In this document: positions 1 through 4,784 of the stretch, one piece after another
How the letters are laid out: each line of letters opens with the position of its first letter
How positions within the stretch are numbered: the first letter of the stretch is position 1
Assembly: GCA_030431355.1 (NCBI GenBank)
Contig: JAUIJG010000138.1
Location: 1 to 12,349 of the forward strand
DNA from: a bacterium
GTDB lineage: Bacteria; Cyanobacteriota; Vampirovibrionia; Obscuribacterales; Obscuribacteraceae
DNA length: 12,349 nt
Direction: 5' to 3'
Notes under the pieces: generated by a model
Told to the model about the DNA's origin: nothing
Database searches by the model: none
The model's input: the letters and a program-made list of their open reading frames with translations, nothing else
Translations under genes and position numbers: made by a program

Positions 1-842
1 ATGCCGATTATTGCCAGAACCCGGCGCCCATGAGCTTCATTCCATTCTTGCGTGAAGGGCGTTTTAGAAGGATCTGGTGGCACAAATTTCTTGGCAGGCG
101 CTTTTGAATCGGCTGAATCAGTTTTATTGGTTGTGGTTCGCTTCGGTTTGTCCGGTGCCGTCAGTTTGTGGATATGGTTTTTTACTGATTCTATGCTGAA
201 AGGATTGAGAACATCTTCAGAATTGTCATTGAAGTAGTTGTCTTCACCTTCTTTTGATCCTTGCTCGGAAGCCGATTCAGCTGGCTTTTCCGTGTCTTTT
301 TCCTCGGTCTGCCTCTCTTGCTCAGGGCTATCCAGACTTTTGTGAATCGGCATGAAGGCAGGGGCCGACGGCAAGGACGGACCATCGGCGAATTGCGGTG
401 CATTGTCCTGTCTTGAAGTCTCCCGTCTCGAAGTCTCTCCCGTCTCTTCCACCTTTTTACCACTGGAGCCGGATGTTTGAAGTCTGGGCCGCAGGGGCTG
501 GGTTTTGTTTTTATTACGCTTTTTATTTGTGTTTGTTTTCTTCGCAGATACCTGTTTATCCAGGGATTTACTCGATGGAGATGATGTGGATTCGGAAATC
601 TCCTTTCCCTGTGATGTCTCAGACTTGCTGCTATCAAGAGTCTCTTCTGGGTCGGATACTTTTTCTTTTCCCGGAGAGGCTGAGATCAGATTCTTTGAGA
701 CTGGCTCCGGATAATGATCTGCATTCTGGGCGCAAGCCAACTGACCGCCTGAATAGATCAGCAAGGAGAGCAAAGGCATTGCCCATAGTATGGTCGTCTT
801 TTTTGCAAGGACGCTGGATTGTTTTTCCTGGAACACTTTCAT
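1..842 (-). CDS. Secreted low-complexity protein, C-terminus beyond window edge
   Basis: I translated this frame by hand: 280 codons run without a stop from the ATG at 842 down to the left edge, so the gene is incomplete. Residues 1-38 look like a Sec signal peptide: two lysines (14-15), a hydrophobic stretch (about 16-31) and a likely cleavage site ACA|QN after residue 38. The mature part is rich in Ser, Lys, Glu, Thr and Pro and looks disordered. It has a Lys/Asn-rich patch at 101-113 (KKTNTNKKRNKNK) and a short ETSRRETSR repeat near 136-144. A more ordinary sequence (TPFTQEWNEAHGRRVLAIIG) begins just before the edge and may start a folded domain. An in-frame TGA lies upstream of the ATG, and AAGAG about 13 bases before it is a weak ribosome binding site. 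Met22 is a possible alternative start, but it would drop the lysines ahead of the hydrophobic core. The family is not recognised; it is probably a periplasmic or surface protein with a spacer region. Confidence 0.8.
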   Translation of the reverse strand, partial: MKVFQEKQSSVLAKKTTILWAMPLLSLLIYSGGQLACAQNADHYPEPVSKNLISASPGKEKVSDPEETLDSSKSETSQGKEISESTSSPSSKSLDKQVSAKKTNTNKKRNKNKTQPLRPRLQTSGSSGKKVEETGETSRRETSRQDNAPQFADGPSLPSAPAFMPIHKSLDSPEQERQTEEKDTEKPAESASEQGSKEGEDNYFNDNSEDVLNPFSIESVKNHIHKLTAPDKPKRTTTNKTDSADSKAPAKKFVPPDPSKTPFTQEWNEAHGRRVLAIIG

Positions 843-1070
843 AGAGCCGGTCTCTTTTATCTGGAAGCGGAGCTGTCGAATATATCATCTGGCACTATAA
901 CATTTAGGGATTATTCTTCCGTCGAATTCATTTGATTCCGGTTAAGGATGTTTCTAAATCAGCTCTTTCTCTGTCATTTTGTCGCCAGCAATTAAGCAAT
1001 ATAGTAGAAGTTGAGAAAAAAATCTTGGCGAGATTTTCTTCTTTGTATCAGTTCAATGATGGGGTTTGAA

Positions 1071-1108
1071 CACTACAGAACAACAGAGTGACCCGCTGTT
1101 CTGTAGTG
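1071..1108. repeat. Perfect 12-bp inverted repeat between genes
   Basis: CACTACAGAACA (1071-1082) is matched exactly by TGTTCTGTAGTG (1097-1108) around a 14-base loop. It lies about 27 bases past the stop codon of the membrane protein gene at 1135-1629, so it may end that minus-strand transcript. No T-run follows it directly on either strand, so it is not a textbook intrinsic terminator. A protein-binding palindrome is the alternative. Confidence 0.5.
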
Positions 1109-1134
1109 ATCTTCATAAGTTTAGATTTTTTGAC

Positions 1135-1629
1135 TTAGCGATGGAGAGGGGATTCGAGCTTATAAGCCTGGGCGTGATTCCGAAGAGCATCCAGGGTCGC
1201 TTCTATGGAGGTGGCTAGAGTGAGCCATTCTACTGTCCCTTTGTTGACACGGTGCAGCAGGGTGACTCCTTTGTACTTCTCCTCCAGCGCATAGAGGCGA
1301 TTGGAATAATGCTTCTCTCTGGCGCGAATTCTGACCAACACTTGAGAGAAATGTCTGCTTGCTTCATTGGCTTCAAGATATGCGGGGTCCGCCGGAGCTG
1401 TCGGCTCCATTGGATCAGTAGAATTCATGTGATTTTGACAGGTATAGCACGAAGTCGCCTTTGTCAGTCGGTTGAGTTCTTCTTTTAAGGCACCATAGGC
1501 ATCGAAAGCTCTTGCTCTCATTTTGTCGTAGTCGAAGATAAATCTTATGAATATCAAAATAGAGCCGATACCGATGATGATGGCAAAGGGCTTAATATAA
1601 GTGATCGCTGTGCTGATGAAAAGGTCCAT
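1135..1629 (-). CDS. Single-pass membrane protein with CxxC, unknown function
   Basis: This 164-residue protein has one membrane segment near the N-terminus (about residues 11-32, PFAIIIGIGSILIFIRFIF). It is followed by a basic stretch (KMRAR), so the long C-terminal part is most likely cytoplasmic. The soluble part has a CYTC pair at Cys61 and Cys64, then a short Pro/Ala/Asp-rich linker (about 71-84), then a helical, charge-rich region likely to form a coiled coil (about 88-125). A single CxxC could bind metal or be redox-active, but no matching partner pair is present and I do not recognise the family. The start is well supported: AAAGGAG lies 5 bases upstream of the ATG. The gene stands alone; the neighbouring secreted-protein gene lies on the same strand about 290 bases further downstream. 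Confidence 0.75.
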   Translation of the reverse strand: MDLFISTAITYIKPFAIIIGIGSILIFIRFIFDYDKMRARAFDAYGALKEELNRLTKATSCYTCQNHMNSTDPMEPTAPADPAYLEANEASRHFSQVLVRIRAREKHYSNRLYALEEKYKGVTLLHRVNKGTVEWLTLATSIEATLDALRNHAQAYKLESPLHR

Positions 1630-1634
1630 GGGAA

Positions 1635-1641
1635 CTCCTTT
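1635..1641 (-). promoter_or_regulatory. Strong Shine-Dalgarno site for the CxxC membrane protein
   Basis: AAAGGAG on the minus strand ends 5 bases before the ATG at 1629. It is one of the clearest ribosome binding sites in the window and fixes the start of this gene. Confidence 0.7.
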
Positions 1642-2265
1642 CTAATTGAGTGAAATTTATAGGTTGATTTTCCTGGCCGGTCCTCAACGCTTCATCCTTG
1701 GATGGTGCTTTGTCAGATGCGGATCTTCTGGAAATAGTATTGTCTGGTTCGATTTACTGTTTTAACTGTTACTGGCAAAATGAATGGTTGAGTATGTTTC
1801 AATGATAGATTTTTCCGGTTCAAGAAGACAAAGTCTGGGGTGGGTGTGGACTCTGGAGCATAGACGATTGACCGGGTAGGTAGAAGCTTCCGTATGCCTC
1901 TCTGGGGTGCGTTTTCCCCCGGCTTGCGGAGCTTGTATGAGAGAGCTGTCTTTTCCCTTCGCTAGGCGGGGTTTATGGCTGGGAACCGTTTCCGTGCCTG
2001 TGTTTCGATGGTGCGCCCTGTGTCCGCCTTCAGTATCCGGCTCCTGGGATTAGCTCTTCATGGTTCACGCGAGCTTTGCGAAGGGGAGCGTTGTCCTTAG
2101 CGCCAGGTCAAGATCCTGATAATTTCTGCTTTTCAGCCCTGGATATTTTTCGGGACGATCCCAAAAAACCTTTCAGGAAGGGGGTCTCCGGGGAATTGGT
2201 GGCTCTGAGATGGCGTTTTGAATTGGCAGTCCTTTCCGCTAGGTTCAGGTCATGGAACCGAAGTC
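1642..2265. other. Gene-poor spacer, partly GC-rich
   Basis: About 620 bases without a convincing gene. From roughly 1850 to 2260 the base composition looks richer in G and C than the flanks. A 66-codon plus-strand frame (2076-2276) starts with TTG without a good ribosome binding site and has a random-looking, Arg-rich product. A minus-strand frame of about 97 codons (roughly 1770-2060) has no ATG, GTG or TTG start. I found no tRNA, tmRNA, SRP RNA or RNase P signature. It could hold a degraded gene or an untranslated RNA, but nothing visible proves either. Confidence 0.4.
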
Positions 2266-2281
2266 GAGAGAGGTAATAGAC

Positions 2282-2383
2282 ATGTGGGATTCATTCATAT
2301 CACTAACTGACTTGTTAGCTATTACATCTGTTCTTTTAGCGACAGTAATGATTTTTTCTTATCAGAGTGACGCGGAAATCTAG
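2282..2383 (+). CDS. Candidate 33-residue single-helix membrane miniprotein
   Basis: This short frame begins with ATG and ends with TAG. The product starts MWDSFIS and has one hydrophobic stretch (about residues 11-26, LLAITSVLLATVMIF) and a short polar acidic tail (SYQSDAEI). A purine-rich ribosome binding site, GAGAGAGG at 2266-2273, ends 8 bases before the ATG. A 15-bp hairpin lies about 50 bases downstream. Short single-helix proteins of this shape often act as small subunits or regulators of larger membrane complexes (KdpF is an example of the size class), but I see no specific family match and no partner gene next to it. A chance hydrophobic frame remains possible. Confidence 0.4.
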   Translation: MWDSFISLTDLLAITSVLLATVMIFSYQSDAEI

Positions 2384-2432
2384 AGAACAAGTTCCAAAAA
2401 ATTTGACCCGATGAAAGTAGACGCCAGCCAAT

Positions 2433-2484
2433 ACAGGGACTAGAAATAAAACGATTCAACCTCAGCCTCATTTCTAGTCCCTGT
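2433..2484. repeat. Perfect 15-bp inverted repeat, hairpin
   Basis: ACAGGGACTAGAAAT (2433-2447) pairs exactly with ATTTCTAGTCCCTGT (2470-2484) around a 22-base loop. It sits about 50 bases past the candidate miniprotein at 2282-2383, so it may end or protect that transcript. There is no clean T-run after it, only ggttctcttt on the plus strand. Confidence 0.5.
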
Positions 2485-2530
2485 GGTTCTCTTTCATATA
2501 ACTATAAGATATAGGAGAAATGATTAGAAT

Positions 2531-2560
2531 GAAAAGCACCGTCAATAAATTGAGCGGTGC
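2531..2560 (-). terminator. Intrinsic terminator of the coiled-coil protein gene
   Basis: Read on the minus strand, GCACCG and CGGTGC form the outer stem (2555-2560 with 2536-2541). It continues with a TCAA/TTGA inner stem, one bulged base and a four-base loop, and is followed directly by TTTTC. It lies about 55 bases beyond the stop codon of the minus-strand gene at 2614-3411, which fits that gene's orientation. Confidence 0.6.
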
Positions 2561-2613
2561 CTCTCAATCAACTTAGAAACTAGCTAGTGCTTTAGCCCCG
2601 AGTTACACCGGAC

Positions 2614-3411
2614 TTACGTGTAATTCGGGTGGATGAAACTTGTCACGGTTTCACCGGTGCGGACATTGTAGAGCTGGGCGTCGCCCCCGATGGTGTCGGC
2701 GTAGCCGATCCAGTCGGATGCCTGGCGGCAGGCTTCGTCGTAGGAGAGATGCGGACCGGAAGGCACTCTGCTTCCATCCCCTTCGTCGTAGCGGAATGCC
2801 GAGCCATGACCGCTGTACATAACCACCCATTCACGGAGGTCCGATTCGTAGGCGGCGTTAAGGGCTTTGGCCAGATCCGTCTCCTGACCGGCCACGCGGA
2901 GAACTTGCGGTTGCACCGAGGAGAACCTCAGGGACGACCGAAGCTTGGATTGAAGTTCGTCAGCGCGGTAGCAGAGGCGATTGGCGAAGATCGTATTGAT
3001 CTTTGCCGAAGCCGCATCCCAGGGAGATTTCGCTTCCACGAAGGAATCGATCTCCAGCCGCAGCTTTTCGATTTCGGCGATGAGCTCGTTCCGGGCCTTT
3101 TCGATGGCAGCGATGGCTCCGTTGAGGCGCAGGCGACCGGCGAAGATGGTGACACGCTGTTTCTCGCGCTTTTGCTTGCGGCCGGCGATGCGGGCAGGGG
3201 TCATCCGGTTGGGATCGCTCCAGCTCCGGGTGGTCTGTTCTTCCGAGTCATCGGGGAGGTACTCTTTGCTTTCCAGGTGAGAGTCTTCGGACTCTTTGTA
3301 GAGTACCTCTATCGCCTTGCCAGCCTCCATTGCCGATTCCAGCTTGGAACAGGCAGCCGCAATCGAAGTGCTGTCGATGAGGGTGGTGGCGATGATTGAT
3401 TCAATGTGCAC
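2614..3411 (-). CDS. GC-rich orphan protein with coiled coil and C-terminal alpha/beta module
   Basis: Unrecognised protein of 265 residues if it starts at the GTG at 3411, which has AGGAAAAGGA ending about 7 bases upstream. A longer version from a TTG at 3474 (286 residues) lacks a ribosome binding site. The N-terminal third is helical. A basic patch (about 74-87, RKQKREKQR) precedes a likely coiled coil (about 97-127, AIAAIEKARNELIAEIEKL). The C-terminal 70 residues (WVVMYSGHGSAFRYDEGDG onward) look like a compact strand-helix-strand module: WVVMYSG, then SYDEACRQASDWIGYA, then AQLYNVRTGETV. There is no signal peptide or membrane segment, so it is probably cytoplasmic. GC is visibly higher than in its neighbours (39 of 60 bases at 2641-2700 against 22 of 60 at 4261-4320), which may mean transfer. 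The opposite strand is also open (2629-3399), but this strand has the ribosome binding site and a well-placed terminator. Confidence 0.65.
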   Translation of the reverse strand: MHIESIIATTLIDSTSIAAACSKLESAMEAGKAIEVLYKESEDSHLESKEYLPDDSEEQTTRSWSDPNRMTPARIAGRKQKREKQRVTIFAGRLRLNGAIAAIEKARNELIAEIEKLRLEIDSFVEAKSPWDAASAKINTIFANRLCYRADELQSKLRSSLRFSSVQPQVLRVAGQETDLAKALNAAYESDLREWVVMYSGHGSAFRYDEGDGSRVPSGPHLSYDEACRQASDWIGYADTIGGDAQLYNVRTGETVTSFIHPNYT

Positions 3412-3445
3412 TAGGTTTTCCTTTTCCTGGCTAATAGACGCCTTG

Positions 3446-3474
3446 CATCTATGCCGGTATGTGTATGCTGACAA
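3446..3474 (-). promoter_or_regulatory. Possible promoter of the GC-rich orphan gene
   Basis: On the minus strand TTGTCA (3474-3469, five of six matches to the -35 consensus) is followed after 17 bases by TAGATG (3451-3446, a weak -10). Transcription would start about 28 bases before the GTG at 3411, which agrees with choosing that GTG and makes the upstream TTG part of the promoter. Confidence 0.3.
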
Positions 3475-3963
3475 TGCATCCGGGGACTGCAGTGATGAAT
3501 GTTGGTTAGCAGCACCGGAGGAGTCGTAATCTATGGGAAGTAGGAGCCTATCTTTGCGATTTCCTGGGGGAATTTGTAGTTGGACGGAGCAGCATTGCTA
3601 CTGGTTATTGTTGCTTTTCGGCGGTTAGAGTATGGATTTAGGGCAATGCTTCTAGGTTTTGCTCAGGCTCCTGGGTGAATAAGAAATCGGAAGATAAAAT
3701 AAGAGTCTCTGTTCCACATGGCAACCGTCAATAATCACTGCCACATAGCTTTTCGTAATATTTGCCTGGGTTTTTACATGGGATCGGTATAAGGGGCTAA
3801 CTAGCGTAAATTCAAGATTTTTCTGTTTGGTTACTACCTTTACATTCTGAGGTGTTTTGGTCCGCTAAGTTCGTGCGATATTTCGAATGAATTTCCAGGT
3901 CCTGAGCTTCGTGTATTCATCTCTATTTCTAGATGTTCTTAAGATCGGTTTTTCTTTATCGCA
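3475..3963. other. Non-coding spacer, nothing recognised
   Basis: About 490 AT-leaning bases between the start of the orphan gene and the lepB promoter. I see no open frame with a ribosome binding site, no RNA gene and no strong hairpin. Confidence 0.5.
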
Positions 3964-3969
3964 TATAAT
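3964..3969 (+). promoter_or_regulatory. -10 element upstream of lepB
   Basis: A perfect TATAAT lies 38 bases before the lepB ATG, giving a leader of about 30 bases. No good -35 hexamer is found at 16-18 bases spacing, so the promoter assignment rests on the -10 box alone. Confidence 0.4.
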
Positions 3970-4007
3970 GAGGTGTTTACTGAATTCTGAGCGTTACGAG
4001 GTTGACG

Positions 4008-4760
4008 ATGGTAGAAGACCCGAAAGCACTTTCCGAAAACGATCCTGAAAGTGATTCCGAGATTGATTCCGATATGGATAACGGGATTGAAAAAGATGAG
4101 TCGATGGAAAGCCAGGAAGAGAAAGGACTTTTTACAGAAGTTGTCCAGACATTTTTGATCGGACTAGTCATCTGTCTTTTTCTCAGGGGCACTATCGCTG
4201 AGGCAAGGTTTATTCCATCCGGCTCCATGAAGCCCACCCTGAAAGTGGACGACCGAATATTGGTTCAGAAAGTAACAAAGTTTTTTGGTGATAAATTCAA
4301 GCATGGCGACATTGTGGTCTTCTATCCGCCAAAGGTAGAGACCGAGGTCTATGAAGAGTCCCGGCTGGGGCAGTTCATCCCCTTTGTGCCTGAGAATCCG
4401 CCGGCTTTCGTCAAAAGAGTGATAGGTTTGCCCGGAGATACCATCAGCATTGTTCAAGGCAAAGGGGTGTTCTTAAACGGCAAACATCTGGATGAGCCCT
4501 ATGTGGCCGAGCCGCCTTTCTATGACAGGATGCAGATGGATAGTATCTCCGGAGTCAATTTGAAAGGTAACTTTATTCGTCCATATGCCGGAGATTCCTC
4601 TTCCATAGTTGTCCCTGAGGGACATCTTTTCGTCCTTGGCGACAATAGAAATGCCAGCGCAGATAGCCATGTCTGGGGTTTTGTCAGCCAGGAGAGAGTG
4701 GTTGGAAAAGTCTGTCTGGTTTTCTGGAAGAAAGAGTGGCTGAAAGCATTCTCCAGATAG
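4008..4760 (+). CDS. lepB: Signal peptidase I with acidic N-terminal tail
   Basis: This is a type I signal peptidase (family S26) that cleaves signal peptides from proteins leaving the Sec or Tat pathway; it is membrane-anchored with its active site outside the cytoplasm. The 250-residue product shows the family boxes in order: FIPSGSMKPTL with nucleophile Ser73, KRVIGLPGD with general base Lys136, and LGDNRNASADSHVWG near the C-terminus. One membrane segment (about 46-60) precedes the catalytic part. The ATG at 4008 is preferred because GAGG (3998-4001) lies 6 bases before it; a TTG two codons upstream overlaps that site. The first 39 residues are an unusual acidic tail with 16 Asp/Glu. The gene has its own upstream TATAAT and converges on the kinase gene with only 24 bases between the stop codons. 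It could process the two signal-peptide proteins in this window, as it would any Sec substrate. Confidence 0.93.
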   Translation: MVEDPKALSENDPESDSEIDSDMDNGIEKDESMESQEEKGLFTEVVQTFLIGLVICLFLRGTIAEARFIPSGSMKPTLKVDDRILVQKVTKFFGDKFKHGDIVVFYPPKVETEVYEESRLGQFIPFVPENPPAFVKRVIGLPGDTISIVQGKGVFLNGKHLDEPYVAEPPFYDRMQMDSISGVNLKGNFIRPYAGDSSSIVVPEGHLFVLGDNRNASADSHVWGFVSQERVVGKVCLVFWKKEWLKAFSR

Positions 4761-4784
4761 AATTCGGGCATATTTGTCCGACCG

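Noticed and set aside
191..637. 148-codon minus-strand frame with an Arg-rich product
   Set aside because: It is a shifted reading of the secreted-protein gene at 1-842, whose own frame has a signal peptide and coherent composition. The 398-844 and 505-714 plus-strand frames are rejected for the same reason.
2146..2168. Possible bidirectional terminator (TTTTT, GGGA/TCCC, AAAAAA)
   Set aside because: The core stem has only four GC-containing pairs with a mismatch below it, and no supported gene ends next to it.
2242..2259. GGTTC/GAACC small hairpin resembling a tRNA T-arm
   Set aside because: The loop has eight bases and there is no matching acceptor stem, anticodon arm or D-arm around it.
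2076..2276. 66-codon plus-strand frame just upstream of the miniprotein
   Set aside because: It starts with TTG without a convincing ribosome binding site and the product is Arg-rich and random-looking.
2629..3399. 256-codon plus-strand open frame opposite the orphan gene
   Set aside because: Long mirror frames are common opposite GC-rich genes. The minus strand has a ribosome binding site before the GTG at 3411, a plausible promoter and a terminator in the right place; the plus frame has none of these.
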